Below are positions 43,543 to 55,863 of a stretch of DNA of 64,000 nucleotides, in pieces; the first letter of the stretch is position 1; each line of letters starts with the position of its first letter. The position numbers and the translations under genes are program-made. Below the pieces are notes generated by a model, which saw nothing but the letters and a program-made list of their open reading frames with translations, searched no databases and was not told the DNA's origin. The stretch lies in assembly GCA_937921935.1 (NCBI GenBank), contig CAKZWQ010000006.1, positions 62,001-126,000 of the forward strand, written 5' to 3'. The stretch is from an uncultured Gammaproteobacteria bacterium (GTDB taxonomy: Bacteria; Pseudomonadota; Gammaproteobacteria; Steroidobacterales; GCA-2729495).

Positions 43543-45585
43543 TTACAGGGGCCATAATGGCCCTGCGCTGCTCTTGTCAGCGCTGGTGATGCCGCTGATT
43601 ACATAGCTGGCGCCTGCCGGCGACAGATGGTCAGCATCGAAATACAGTAGCTCACCATTTTCAATGATTCGGCAAGAGCTTGTTTGGCACAGTTCCGTAT
43701 GAGGCAGTATCAGCGTGGCGCTATATGCCTTGCTCGCTTCGTCAAGGATTGCGAGTGTCCGTTGCATGCGCTGCATTGCTGTGGCGGCATTGATTTCTAT
43801 TTTTCTGTCGATGCCCAGCATGGCTGCCCTGCTGACAGCCGCCGCAACATCCATATCGGCTTGCGGTACCGGGCCTATGATGGTCACAGCCTTATCGGCA
43901 AGTGTAAGCCTGGCCAACGTTGCCTGAAGGCCCTGATTGACCACTAAATGATTGTTGGCCATATCGGGTAGCTGGTTCTCTTCATTGAAGAGGTAGACAT
44001 CCGGTTGCCACTCGGAAGGCAGGCGTTTTCCTTCAACATCAAGAGTCCAGTGGCCTACCAGGATGACATTGCGAATGTTCGGATTGGCCTCCAGGTAGCT
44101 GGCAATGGATTCGTTGAATTCTCTGCAGCCATTGTCCCGGTAACCTTTTTTCCGGGTCGATCGCACCACCCCAAGCAGAGGCGCGCATCCGGTGAACGCG
44201 GCCAGCTGACCATTTTCCCCCAAGCGGTCTGCGTATTCCTGAATGCCCGGCAGGATGGCATAGGCGTGTGAATCGCCCCAGATCAGATACGAGGGAGGAG
44301 CGGCTGCGTTAATAGCGCTGATATTGCAGATTGAGGCTTGGTAGTCACTCGTTAGCTTGCCTGGTTTGTTGATGCAATCACTGGGTACGCGGGACCAGAA
44401 AGTGTCCATTTGCTCGCTGATACGGGCCACATCCGGAGATAGCCGGTAAGCAAAGCCATTAGACAGGTGGCCGGCCAGGCCAAGGCTAAGTGCCAGTGTC
44501 ATGGCCACGGCGGCCTGCCTGAATAAGGCTGGCCTGGCAATTTTGCTGCGGCTCCCACGATAGGGTTTCTCGATGAAACCCCATGACAAGGCTGCGATGC
44601 CGATGGATCCGAGGATTAGTAGAATTGATTCATGAAGATACAGCTCGCGCTGCAAGGTTAGACGTGTAAATACGATCAGCGGCCAGTGCCACAGGTAAAG
44701 AGAATAAGAAATCAGTCCAATGCCCACCAAGGGCTTGAATTGGAGCAAATGGGATACGCGATTGTCGGATCGTGCCCCGCTGCTAATCAGTAATACCGTG
44801 CCCAGAACAGGAATTAGTGCCAGTGCACCTGGGAACATAGAGTCTTCATTAATGGCTACGAATGCATAAATCAGCAATAACAATCCGCTTGCAGACCCTA
44901 ACTCGGCCAGGGTTCTGGACAGGCTGAATCGGCTGATAGTCAGCGCTAAGACCGAGCCGGCGAGCAATTCCCAAATGCGGGTGTGAGGCAGGTAAAAAGC
45001 TGCTTCGGGCGTCTGTCCGCTGAGCCCTATGGACAGTCCTAGCGACAAACCGCCGATAACCAGGATGGGCAGGTAAATTCGGCGGATATCCATTTTTACC
45101 AGCGTGGCAAGGAATAGTGGGAAGAGCAGATAAAATTGCTCTTCGACGGCAAGCGACCAGGTGTGCAGCAGGGGTTTTGTCTCTGCTGCTTTGTCGAAGT
45201 AATCGGCTTCCAGCCAGAATAGAAAGTTTGAGGAAAACGCGGTAGCAGCAAATACGCTCTGCCAATAATCACGGAATTCTTTGGGTAGTAACAAGAAGTA
45301 GGCGATCAGGCTGGTAACAGCAATCGTGGCGAACAGGGCTGGGAAGATCCGTCTGATACGACGCTCGTAGAATCGGACTAGGGAGAATTTACCCTGCTGC
45401 AGGTCCTGGTAGATGATTGATGTGATCAGGAAGCCGGAGATGACAAAGAAGACATCAACCCCAACAAAACCGCCGCTTAACGAGTCGATGCCTGCGTGAA
45501 ACAACACGACCGGAATAACGGCGATTGCCCGCAGGCCGTCGATATCTCGTCGATAGCTCGATGGTCCTGTTTTCAGGGCGCTCAA
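43543..45585 (-). CDS. OafA/YrhL-type membrane acyltransferase with SGNH domain
   Basis: A 680-residue two-part protein: an acyltransferase-3 domain with about ten helices (residues 10-370; DIDGLRAIAVIPVVLFHAG, SGGFVGVDVFFVISGFL, SLAVEEQFYLLFP) and a periplasmic SGNH hydrolase-like domain (catalytic Ser in WGDSHAYAILPG, Asp-x-x-His in FDADHLSPAG). It O-acetylates or otherwise acylates a cell-surface glycan such as O-antigen. Full length, both domains intact. No glycan gene cluster is next to it. Confidence 0.92.
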   Translation of the reverse strand: MSALKTGPSSYRRDIDGLRAIAVIPVVLFHAGIDSLSGGFVGVDVFFVISGFLITSIIYQDLQQGKFSLVRFYERRIRRIFPALFATIAVTSLIAYFLLLPKEFRDYWQSVFAATAFSSNFLFWLEADYFDKAAETKPLLHTWSLAVEEQFYLLFPLFLATLVKMDIRRIYLPILVIGGLSLGLSIGLSGQTPEAAFYLPHTRIWELLAGSVLALTISRFSLSRTLAELGSASGLLLLIYAFVAINEDSMFPGALALIPVLGTVLLISSGARSDNRVSHLLQFKPLVGIGLISYSLYLWHWPLIVFTRLTLQRELYLHESILLILGSIGIAALSWGFIEKPYRGSRSKIARPALFRQAAVAMTLALSLGLAGHLSNGFAYRLSPDVARISEQMDTFWSRVPSDCINKPGKLTSDYQASICNISAINAAAPPSYLIWGDSHAYAILPGIQEYADRLGENGQLAAFTGCAPLLGVVRSTRKKGYRDNGCREFNESIASYLEANPNIRNVILVGHWTLDVEGKRLPSEWQPDVYLFNEENQLPDMANNHLVVNQGLQATLARLTLADKAVTIIGPVPQADMDVAAAVSRAAMLGIDRKIEINAATAMQRMQRTLAILDEASKAYSATLILPHTELCQTSSCRIIENGELLYFDADHLSPAGASYVISGITSADKSSAGPLWPL

Positions 45586-45653
45586 TGTTTTTGACCCAGC
45601 CGCTGCATTATTATTGTTATTAAGTATGGGTCACGATAATCTATCAGCTTGTC

Positions 45654-45659
45654 ATTATA
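45654..45659 (-). promoter_or_regulatory. Candidate -10 box for the acyltransferase gene
   Basis: TATAAT on the minus strand, about 70 bp upstream of the OafA-type start, in an AT-rich stretch. No good -35 box is seen at 16-18 bp, so support is weak. Confidence 0.3.
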
Positions 45660-45727
45660 ACATCCTGAATTTTAACATAATATGATCGGTTTGCCTGCGG
45701 GGTAACTCGGTGGCCGCGTGGTCCCGA

Positions 45728-48286
<2,559 letters not shown>

Positions 48287-49258
48287 ATGCGAACGCCCTT
48301 GCTGCTTTTTGGCCTGCCCAGGTCGGGAACGACCTGGTTGGGCAAGATCTTCGACAGCCACCCGGATACCCTTTACTGGCATGAGCCCGACAGTGTCTGG
48401 CGCCTGCCCGGGTCCCTGTTGCCGGATGTGGACGGGGGCGAGCCCGATGAGCTGGCCCTGCGCGCCTGGCTCCAGCGCTTACAGTCCAGTGCGCCCCTGA
48501 AAACTCAGGCTAAACCGCCTTTTTTCCCCAAGCACTATTACGGGGCCGGTCGCTTTCAGCTGCACCGGCTGCTGGTCCTGGCGGCCAGTGCCTGGTCCCG
48601 TCTGGCCAGCGCTCCATCTGTTCCCTTCCTGATTCCAGCTTCGTATCAGGACGAGGTTATTCCCGTTTGGAAGTCCATCGAGTCCTTGGGGCGCCTGGGT
48701 CTGCTGCATCGTCGTTTGTCCGGCCTGCGTTCGGTACACATCATTCGTCACCCCTGCGGCTATATAGCCTCGGTGTTGCGTGGCGAAACTCGCGGCAAAT
48801 TCGACGAGGTGTCTGCCTCCAGTGAAGACTGGGGATTGTTTGAAATGCTGGTGGCGACGCCCCAGGCAGAAGCTGTCGGCCTGAACCTGGCGGCCTTGCG
48901 GGAAATGCACCCCCTGCAGCGTCTTGCCTGGCGTTGGGTCATTTTTAATACTAAGGCCACGGAGGAATTGCAGGCTGAAGCTGGCGCCACAATTTGCGTG
49001 TACGAAAAGCTCTGCGCAGACCCGTTGGGCGAAAGTCAGCGACTGCTCGCCCATTGCGGCTTGCCCTGGGATAAGCAGACCGAAAGCTTTCTGGATGCCA
49101 GCACCCACGGACAGCAGGCTAGTTACTACAGTGTCTTCAAGAATCCCTTGAGTTCGGCTGAACGCTGGCGCGAGGAACTGGACGAGGAGTCTATCCGCCT
49201 GATCATGACGGTCGCCGGGGACAGTGCGCCCGGGCAACTCTATAAAGAAGCGCCCTAG
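48287..49258 (+). CDS. Sulfotransferase (copy 4, distinct subfamily)
   Basis: A 323-residue sulfotransferase-fold protein. PAPS loop LLFGLPRSGTTWLGKIFDSH, 3'-phosphate site IIRHPCGYIASVLRG, and a late ENPLSS-like block (FKNPLSSAERWREEL). It has the PRSGTT form of the Sulfotransfer_3 group and not the KSGxTW form of the three in the sphingolipid cluster, so it is a separate lineage. The ATG at 48287 is chosen over an upstream in-frame start at 48245, whose product would begin with a proline-rich tail. An MFS transporter starts one base after the stop and overlaps nothing else, so the sulfated product may be its substrate. Confidence 0.8.
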   Translation: MRTPLLLFGLPRSGTTWLGKIFDSHPDTLYWHEPDSVWRLPGSLLPDVDGGEPDELALRAWLQRLQSSAPLKTQAKPPFFPKHYYGAGRFQLHRLLVLAASAWSRLASAPSVPFLIPASYQDEVIPVWKSIESLGRLGLLHRRLSGLRSVHIIRHPCGYIASVLRGETRGKFDEVSASSEDWGLFEMLVATPQAEAVGLNLAALREMHPLQRLAWRWVIFNTKATEELQAEAGATICVYEKLCADPLGESQRLLAHCGLPWDKQTESFLDASTHGQQASYYSVFKNPLSSAERWREELDEESIRLIMTVAGDSAPGQLYKEAP

Positions 49259-49259
49259 C

Positions 49260-50579
49260 ATGGTCGTTCATCAGGTCATGTATCGCCTTGGGCCAGTGCA
49301 GCTGGCCACGGGCATCCGCCCACGCAATGCTGCGGCTTTTCTGCTGGCAGCTTTGCTTGGCGTTTGCCTGACGACCTTCATCAGTACGATCCAGCCTTAC
49401 GTGCTGACAGTGAATATCGGACTGCCCGTGGCCGAGCAGGGCCGGGTTAGCGGTCAAATGGTGTTCTACGGTGAACTGGTCCTGCTGGCCTTAAGTTCCT
49501 TGATCGGTGTGTACTCCGATCGGGTAGGTCGCCGTGCCGTGTTTATGGGCGGCGTTTTTATCCTGTCCCTGGGCTATGCCGCTTATGCCTACGTTGATAG
49601 TGTGGCTATGCTGACGGCCGTGCGGGTTTTCCTGGCCTTTGGAATCGCTGCCGTCAACGTGATGGTGTCGGCGCTGATGGTGGATTATCCCGCCGAGCCG
49701 TCCAGGGGGAAGTTGGCGGGCTTTACCGGCATGGCGATCGGCTTTGGCAGCATTCTGATTGGCGTGGTGTTTTTACAGTTGCCAAACCTGTTCGGCGCTC
49801 GGGGCGCCGAAGCGCTGGCCGCCGGCCGGTACACCCTGTTCACCATGGTGGGGATGGCCTTGTTGCTGGTTGTTCTGCTGCGCGTCGGCCTGAAAGGCGG
49901 GCCGCCGCCGCATAGCAAGCCTAGCGAAAGCCTGCGGGCCCAGTTTGCCCAGGGTATTGCGGCCGGCCGCGACAATCCCGCCATCCTGTTTGCCTACCTG
50001 TGTGCATTTGTGGCCCGGGCCGATCTGGTGGTGGTCGGGACTTTTTTTACGCTCTGGCTGACCCAGGCCGGGGTTGAGCAGGGATTGCCTCCCGAGCAGG
50101 CTGCCGCAACCGCCGGGCAGTTCTTTGCCGTAGTGATGAGTTGCGCCTTGCTGTGGGCCCCGGTGATGGGTTGGCTCAACGACCGACTGAATCGCGTCCG
50201 CGCGATGGTGCTGGCCATGCTGCTTGCCGGTATTGGCTACATGTCCATGTGGTTCATCCCCGACCCGCTGGGACCGTGGATGTATCCGGCGGGAATCCTG
50301 CTGGGAATCGGGCAGATGAGTGCTGTGACTGCCAGTCAGACGCTGATTGGCCAGGAGTCTCCGCCCGCTTATCGCGGCTCGGTGGTCGGCATGTTTTCTT
50401 TTTTTGGTGCCGCTGGCATTCTGTTTATTACCAGTGTGGGCGGGCAGGTCTATGATGCCGTTTCACCTTCAGCCACTTTTCTGCTGGTCGGCGTGATTAA
50501 TGCCGGCTTGTTTTTCTGGGGTTTGCGCGTTGCGCGCTTGCACCGTGTCGGTCAATTAGCGGAGCCTGTCAGTGAATAG
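49260..50579 (+). CDS. MFS transporter
   Basis: A 439-residue major facilitator with 12 predicted helices and the motif A region GVYSDRVGRRAVFMGG after helix 2. It resembles drug or organic-solute exporters in general form; no substrate can be assigned. ATG 49260 lies one base beyond the sulfotransferase stop and the gene overlaps the following GTG by eight bases, so the three genes look like one operon. Confidence 0.82.
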   Translation: MVVHQVMYRLGPVQLATGIRPRNAAAFLLAALLGVCLTTFISTIQPYVLTVNIGLPVAEQGRVSGQMVFYGELVLLALSSLIGVYSDRVGRRAVFMGGVFILSLGYAAYAYVDSVAMLTAVRVFLAFGIAAVNVMVSALMVDYPAEPSRGKLAGFTGMAIGFGSILIGVVFLQLPNLFGARGAEALAAGRYTLFTMVGMALLLVVLLRVGLKGGPPPHSKPSESLRAQFAQGIAAGRDNPAILFAYLCAFVARADLVVVGTFFTLWLTQAGVEQGLPPEQAAATAGQFFAVVMSCALLWAPVMGWLNDRLNRVRAMVLAMLLAGIGYMSMWFIPDPLGPWMYPAGILLGIGQMSAVTASQTLIGQESPPAYRGSVVGMFSFFGAAGILFITSVGGQVYDAVSPSATFLLVGVINAGLFFWGLRVARLHRVGQLAEPVSE

Positions 50580-51285
50580 CCAGCAAGTAGATATCAGTAC
50601 CATTGGTAATACCCTGGAAGAGCACCTGGTCCGCGAACTTGGCGCGACGCCGGTGACAGAGTTTGGCAATTTGCATGATCTGCGGAACCTGGCGGGCGAG
50701 AGCACCGGGTATGTCCATGTCTATACGGCCGACAGACTGGTGAAAGCCAGCTTCCTGTCCATTGCCGTGGGGCCGGGTCGATACTTCAATATTCACCTGA
50801 TTCCACGGCCTGAGTACGATGTACCGCGCTTCGTCTATGAAGGTCTGTTGATGCCCGGTGCCAGCCAGGTTTCCCTGGACCTGTTCGCGGATATGGATGC
50901 CGAAGCCCGGGTCCTGGATTTGCCGACTTTTTATGGTGACGCTGTCCAAGTCTACGATGCTGCCAGGCAGAATCCGGCCTTGCAGCTGCAGGCCTCGCGC
51001 TTTCTGCATATGCGTGCTTTTAGCTCGCCGCTGTTCTTATTGATGGCGCGAGCCCCGGACTCGGTACTGCCTGATTTTGAGGCTTATGCAACGGGCTACC
51101 TGGATGCGTGGCTCAAACTATTGCGGGATGCCGACAAAATTTCGCCACCGGCAGCGGCGGATCGCGAGACCCGCCGCAAACATATGGCGGACATGCTGAT
51201 CAAGCTCGACCCGGATCGCGATATGGTGGTTCAGGTTTACGGCGAGGAAACTATCCAGGCTATTGAAGCTGCGAGCATGCTATAG
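50572..51285 (+). CDS. Possible RCCR/bilin-reductase-like protein
   Basis: A 237-residue soluble protein. The arrangement of YFNIHLIPRPEYDVPRFVYE, SLDLFADMDAEARVLDL, then SRFLHMRAFSSPLFLLM, and FEAYATGYLDAWLKLLRDA recalls ferredoxin-dependent bilin reductases and, in particular, plant red chlorophyll catabolite reductase. The resemblance is by eye and no catalytic residue can be confirmed. It is the last gene of the sulfotransferase-MFS string, starting with GTG 50572 inside the transporter's end. If real, it would need a ferredoxin; an FdxA gene exists elsewhere in the window. Confidence 0.5.
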   Translation: MNSQQVDISTIGNTLEEHLVRELGATPVTEFGNLHDLRNLAGESTGYVHVYTADRLVKASFLSIAVGPGRYFNIHLIPRPEYDVPRFVYEGLLMPGASQVSLDLFADMDAEARVLDLPTFYGDAVQVYDAARQNPALQLQASRFLHMRAFSSPLFLLMARAPDSVLPDFEAYATGYLDAWLKLLRDADKISPPAAADRETRRKHMADMLIKLDPDRDMVVQVYGEETIQAIEAASML

Positions 51286-51287
51286 CG

Positions 51288-52664
51288 CTAGCCGGCCTCG
51301 GCGAGGCTGACCACTTTGGGCGCGCCCTTGGCGTCGATGGTTTCCAGTCGCACCGGGCGGCGCCACACCTGTTGCACATACTCCAGGACCTTCTCCGAGC
51401 GGTCCAGGTCCAGGCCCCGGCCGTCGGTCGTGTGCTGGTGTTCCAGGTGCAGGGTTCCATCCACATCGATCTGCGTAGCCCGCACCGTGGGTGAACCGAA
51501 GTTGTACTTTGGCTGCAGGATGACATCCTGCAGTTCCTTGATATCGCGGTCCAGGACGGAAACCGAGCCGTCTTTGCCCTGTTTGTAGCGAAATAGCTTG
51601 AGTTCATCCGCTACCTCTTCAGTCAGGTAATTGCGGATAAAGCTGAAGTCGTCGTCGTTGGCGCGGATTTCAAAAGCTTTTTCAATGCCGTGTTCTTCGA
51701 TGATCTTGCCCCACAGGCTGAAACCCAGGTGGTAAGGATTGACGGACAGCGATGCGTGGTTGTCCGCAGCGTGAGGTCGGACCACATCGGAATGGGTCTT
51801 CATGGCATCCACATAATCACCGGATGTCATCAGCTCCGTTTCGCTTAGCAGCCGTGCGTGCCAGTAGGAAGCCCAGCCTTCATTCATGATCTGGCAGGCA
51901 AAGACCGGATAGAAGTAGAAAGATTCTTCCCGGACGGCCAGGAAAATGTCCCGTTCCCAGTCTTCCAGTTCGGGTGCATGGTTGGCGATGAACCACAGAA
52001 GATCTTCTTCGACCACGGTCTGCTCGCCGCTGACTTTGTTTGAATCGCCGCTGTGGCCGGCATTTTCGCCCTCGCCGGGCAGGTCCAGAAAGCGAGCCTG
52101 GAATTCCTCAGCGGCCGGCGACGGAGCAGGGTGCCGGCTCGCGGCAGGTTCCGCCCGCTCCACGCCCTTGAAAATATCAATATGGCTTTCCAGGGCAAGG
52201 GCGGCATCCAGAACTCGCTCCACCCTGGCCTCACCGTGCTCCTCAATCGCCAGCGCGATTCGGCGGGCATGACTGGCGGCCTTTTCGACAATCCGGTAGC
52301 CCAGTTGCTCCTCGCTGCGACGAAAGAGCGTGTTGTTTTTGGAGAAATCTGCGTGGCCCAGTACGTGGGCTGTGACCAGGACGTTCTCCTGCACGCTGTT
52401 GTTCCTGGCCAGATAAGCCTGCCCGGGGTTGCCGGGAAAGACCACCTCGAACAGCCGGGAATGGCCCATGCGGTGCTGTACGAGTTGATAGACATAGCGG
52501 ACGCCGAAGGACCAGTGGGGCATGCGGACCGGCAGGCCATAGACGGCGATTTCCATCATGAAGCTGTCAGGGACTTCCTCGAAGTTCACCGGGTAATAGT
52601 CCAGACCCAGTTCCCGTCCCAGGCGTTCCAGCTCAGTCATGTAGGTTTCAAGTCTTTCAGTCAT
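51288..52664 (-). CDS. SpoVR/YcgB-family protein
   Basis: A 458-residue member of the SpoVR family, named from B. subtilis and found as YcgB in enterobacteria. Conserved blocks: LGLDYYPVNFEEVPDSFMME, MPHWSFGVRYVYQLVQHRMG, ENVLVTAHVLGHADFSKNN, ACQIMNEGWASYWHARL, NPYHLGFSLW. Molecular function is unknown; it works with YeaH and PrkA/YeaG in stress and starvation responses. ATG 52662-52664 is used because the open frame beyond it runs into the yeaH gene. It is the last gene of the prkA-yeaH-spoVR operon, 31 bp after yeaH. Confidence 0.92.
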   Translation of the reverse strand: MTERLETYMTELERLGRELGLDYYPVNFEEVPDSFMMEIAVYGLPVRMPHWSFGVRYVYQLVQHRMGHSRLFEVVFPGNPGQAYLARNNSVQENVLVTAHVLGHADFSKNNTLFRRSEEQLGYRIVEKAASHARRIALAIEEHGEARVERVLDAALALESHIDIFKGVERAEPAASRHPAPSPAAEEFQARFLDLPGEGENAGHSGDSNKVSGEQTVVEEDLLWFIANHAPELEDWERDIFLAVREESFYFYPVFACQIMNEGWASYWHARLLSETELMTSGDYVDAMKTHSDVVRPHAADNHASLSVNPYHLGFSLWGKIIEEHGIEKAFEIRANDDDFSFIRNYLTEEVADELKLFRYKQGKDGSVSVLDRDIKELQDVILQPKYNFGSPTVRATQIDVDGTLHLEHQHTTDGRGLDLDRSEKVLEYVQQVWRRPVRLETIDAKGAPKVVSLAEAG

Positions 52665-52695
52665 TTTCCATACCTTTGAGCTGGTTGCTGCCCCT

Positions 52696-53871
52696 TCAGG
52701 TGGTTTTTTCGCCGGCTTGTTGCTGGAAGAAGCCCCGGATCGCATCCCAGACAGACTCGTCAGAGGTCAGCGCGTAGCTGGTGGCCGCGGCGCCTGCTTC
52801 ACCGACCTCGGCAAAAATCTTGCCGGTCTCTGTGTCCAGGGCGCGCTCTGCGGACGCTGAGGTTTCTACGTAGCCCATGTAACTGGCCAGCGTACCGAGC
52901 CTGGCCAGACCGGCCTGCGCCGGGTCATGATCCTCGCGAAAGTTCTCGCCATCCGACGCATAAAACAGGTAAATGTTGTACTCGGACGGGTCGTAACGCG
53001 CATCGATAATCTGCTGCACGTTATCAAAAGCAGTGGACGCCACCGTCCCGCCGGATCCGCGTACCTGGAAGAATTCGCTCTCCGGGAACTCCCAGGACTT
53101 CACGGTGTGGGCAATGAAGACCGGCTCTATATGCTGATACTGGCGGCGCAAGCCCTGAATCACCCAGAAGAAAAATGTCTTGGCCAGTTTTCGGTCACGT
53201 TCCTGCATGCTGGATGACACGTCCATGGCGAAAAACACCACGGCCTGGGTGGCGGGCTGCTTGCGTTTCACCAACTGTTTGTATCGCAGGTCATCATCGA
53301 CGAAGGCCGGCCCGCTGCCATCCACGGCGCGCCGCTTGATGGCTTCTTTCATCGATCGACGCCGGTCCAGGCGCGAACGGGCACCACGCCGGTTCCAGCC
53401 CTCGCGTGTGTAGTCTTCCTCCCGGGTGGCGCCTGCTTTGGGTTCCAGGTTAGGCAGCTTCAGCTCTTCCCAGAGCCAGTCGATCAGGTCATCTACCTTA
53501 AGTTCCAGCGACAGTTGATAGCCGCCTTCCCCCTCACCACTGCCTTGCTTGCCGCCTTTGGCTTCACCGGGTTTGCTGCGCGAGAACTTATCGCCGGGCT
53601 CGGCATCACCCTGGCCGGCGCCTTCCTGCTCGTCGGGGTGCCGCAGGCGAAAGCGGAAGTGCTCCATGATCTTGATGGGGACCCGCACCGTCTGGTCACC
53701 GCTGCCCAGTACATCGGCATTGGCAATGACATCCGGCAGCTTGGCCTTTACCGCCCGGCGAATCTTATCGTTATGCCTCAACCAGTCTCGCGCACCGCGG
53801 GAGAACAGGTCATACCACTGGTTGCCGGTTTCGCCACCGTAGGCATTCATGGTTGAGGGCCGATAAGTCAT
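52696..53871 (-). CDS. yeaH: DUF444 protein YeaH (short N-terminus)
   Basis: A 391-residue DUF444 protein with a von Willebrand A-like domain: the MIDAS-type motif is FFAMDVSSSMQERDRKL, later SEYNIYLFYASDGENFRED. YeaH is a partner of the kinase PrkA/YeaG in starvation signalling. The first about 90 residues are basic and low-complexity (KPGEAKGGKQGSGEGEGG). E. coli YeaH begins with a different, longer N-terminal segment, absent here. It lies between prkA (21 bp) and spoVR (31 bp) on the same strand. Confidence 0.9.
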   Translation of the reverse strand: MTYRPSTMNAYGGETGNQWYDLFSRGARDWLRHNDKIRRAVKAKLPDVIANADVLGSGDQTVRVPIKIMEHFRFRLRHPDEQEGAGQGDAEPGDKFSRSKPGEAKGGKQGSGEGEGGYQLSLELKVDDLIDWLWEELKLPNLEPKAGATREEDYTREGWNRRGARSRLDRRRSMKEAIKRRAVDGSGPAFVDDDLRYKQLVKRKQPATQAVVFFAMDVSSSMQERDRKLAKTFFFWVIQGLRRQYQHIEPVFIAHTVKSWEFPESEFFQVRGSGGTVASTAFDNVQQIIDARYDPSEYNIYLFYASDGENFREDHDPAQAGLARLGTLASYMGYVETSASAERALDTETGKIFAEVGEAGAAATSYALTSDESVWDAIRGFFQQQAGEKTT

Positions 53872-53892
53872 GGTCTTTTGATCCGGCTGCGT

Positions 53893-55863
53893 CTACTCCT
53901 GGGACAACAGTGTCGTGACGTAATTAAGGGCTTCCCGCGCACTGTGCAAGTCGTAGCCGTACTCCTGTACCAGGCGTTCTTGCACTGCTGAGATTTTCTG
54001 CTCGGCGTCGCCGTCGGGACGGGCTGTGGAGGTCACCAGCCGCAAGACATCGCGACGTTCTTCGAAAAGATACTGTTCCACGGCTTCATGGAGCCGGCCG
54101 TGACTGTCCAGGGTGAATTTCTCCCCGGCCTTGAAGGCCACCATGGCCTTGCGGACCACTTCCTGGCGGAAAGAGTCTTTCCCGGAGTCCGAAATCTTGA
54201 TCTTCTCTTCCACCGAGCGCAGAAAACGTTCATCGACGGCGCGATCTTCGCCGGTAATCGGATCTGTGACCTGGCGCTTGTCCAGAGACGCTTCTACCTC
54301 ATCAAGGTATTTCTCCAGTAATTCCTGTGCTTCATCCTCAAAAGAAGCAAACAAGGCGCGATGCACGTCTTCCTTGACCCAGCGGTTGTAGAAATCCTTC
54401 CGGGCGGTAACCAGGAAGTCGACCCACTGTTTCTTCTGTCCGGCATCCATACGGGCATCGTTCTCGATGGAATCCTTGAGGGCCAACAGCATTTCCATGC
54501 TGGTGAGGCTCTTCGCATCGCTGCGGGTGATGGCATTGGAGATTGCATTGATCACAAAGCGTGGACTGACGCCCGTGAGTCCTTCTTCCGGAGCTTCGGC
54601 CCGCAGCTTGGGTACGTCCGATTGGGAAAATCCCTCGGCGTCCTCGCCCGCATACAGGCGCAGTTTCTTCGCCAGGTCCAGTCCCTCGCGCTCGGAGTCT
54701 TCCAGTCGAGTCAGGATGGAAAAGGCGGCGGCAAGTTTCAATACATGGGGATCCAGGTGGACCTCGCGGAACGCCGGCGCATGGGATACCAGTTTCCGGT
54801 AAATGCGCGCCTCGTCTCGATAGCGCAGGGTATAGGGCACCCGAATGATGACCATGCGGTCCAGCAGGGCCTCGTTTTCCTTTTCCTGCACAAATTTATG
54901 AAACTCGGCCAGGTTGGTATGGGCCACGATGGTTTCATCCAGGTGGATCAGGGGAAAACGGGAGACCTTGACGTTCTTTTCCTGGGTCAGGGTCAGCAGC
55001 AGGTACAGAAACTCACGCTTGACCTTGAGGACTTCGATCATCTCCAGCACGCCCCGGCTGGCGGCATAGACGGCGCCGGACCAGGACCAGGCCCGCGGAT
55101 CACCTTCGTCGCCGATTTCAGCGACTTTGGACAGATCCACCGAGCCAACCAGGTCCGCAATGTCTGCGGTGGTGGGATCGTGGGGCGCGTAGGTGCCAAT
55201 ACCCACGCGGGAGGCTTCTGATAAAAAGATGCGCTCCACGGGGAACTGCATGAAGTCGCCATTGAATTCGTCGTCGAGCCGCGCCTGGCTGTGAGGGCTC
55301 AGTTCACCCTGGATATCGACACCATAGGTTTCCCGGAATTTCGGTCGCAGGCTTGCGGGTATCAAGTTCAGCGGTGACTCGTGTAAGGGCGAACCGTGCA
55401 GGGCATACATGGCACCCGCGTCCGTGTGGCTGTATTCCTCGAGAGCTCGCTTGAGCAGGATAATCATCGAGGACTTGCCGCCTGAAGGCGGCCCCAGCAG
55501 CAGCAGCAGGCGGCGGCCTACATCAGAACCGGCGCTGGCGCCTTTAAAGTACTCAACAACACGGGCCAGCGATGAGTCTATGCCGTAGAGATCTTCGGTA
55601 AAAAGGTCGGTGGGTGTGTTACCTGATGTTTCATCAGGTATCTGCGAATCTTTCTGGTACCAGCACAACATATCGTAAACGTACTGGTGGCTGCTTCGGG
55701 TGAAGCGCTCGGGGTGGGCAGGGAGTATCTCGTCGAGAAACTCGCCAAAGGTGCCTTGCCAACGTGCTGCCTGGTGATGCGACGCAAAGCTCGTCAGATC
55801 ACTAATAAACTCACTGCTGCTACTGCTACCGGTTTCCTGCTTCGAATCAGGTACGATCATCAT
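53893..55863 (-). CDS. prkA: PrkA (YeaG)-family serine protein kinase
   Basis: A 656-residue PrkA protein: AAA-type ATPase domain with Walker A LLGPPSGGKSSMIIL near residue 126 and the substrate-lid part, then the PrkA C-terminal kinase-like domain with the family block FPLIHLDETIVAHTNLAEF. In E. coli YeaG responds to nitrogen starvation and metabolic stress. It is the first gene of the operon. Two ATGs in tandem (55863 and 55860) share the GGGAG ribosome site; the first is used. Confidence 0.92.
   Translation of the reverse strand: MMIVPDSKQETGSSSSSEFISDLTSFASHHQAARWQGTFGEFLDEILPAHPERFTRSSHQYVYDMLCWYQKDSQIPDETSGNTPTDLFTEDLYGIDSSLARVVEYFKGASAGSDVGRRLLLLLGPPSGGKSSMIILLKRALEEYSHTDAGAMYALHGSPLHESPLNLIPASLRPKFRETYGVDIQGELSPHSQARLDDEFNGDFMQFPVERIFLSEASRVGIGTYAPHDPTTADIADLVGSVDLSKVAEIGDEGDPRAWSWSGAVYAASRGVLEMIEVLKVKREFLYLLLTLTQEKNVKVSRFPLIHLDETIVAHTNLAEFHKFVQEKENEALLDRMVIIRVPYTLRYRDEARIYRKLVSHAPAFREVHLDPHVLKLAAAFSILTRLEDSEREGLDLAKKLRLYAGEDAEGFSQSDVPKLRAEAPEEGLTGVSPRFVINAISNAITRSDAKSLTSMEMLLALKDSIENDARMDAGQKKQWVDFLVTARKDFYNRWVKEDVHRALFASFEDEAQELLEKYLDEVEASLDKRQVTDPITGEDRAVDERFLRSVEEKIKISDSGKDSFRQEVVRKAMVAFKAGEKFTLDSHGRLHEAVEQYLFEERRDVLRLVTSTARPDGDAEQKISAVQERLVQEYGYDLHSAREALNYVTTLLSQE

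Noticed and set aside
54361-55221. 286-residue plus-strand frame
   Set aside because: Antisense to prkA; no recognisable domain.
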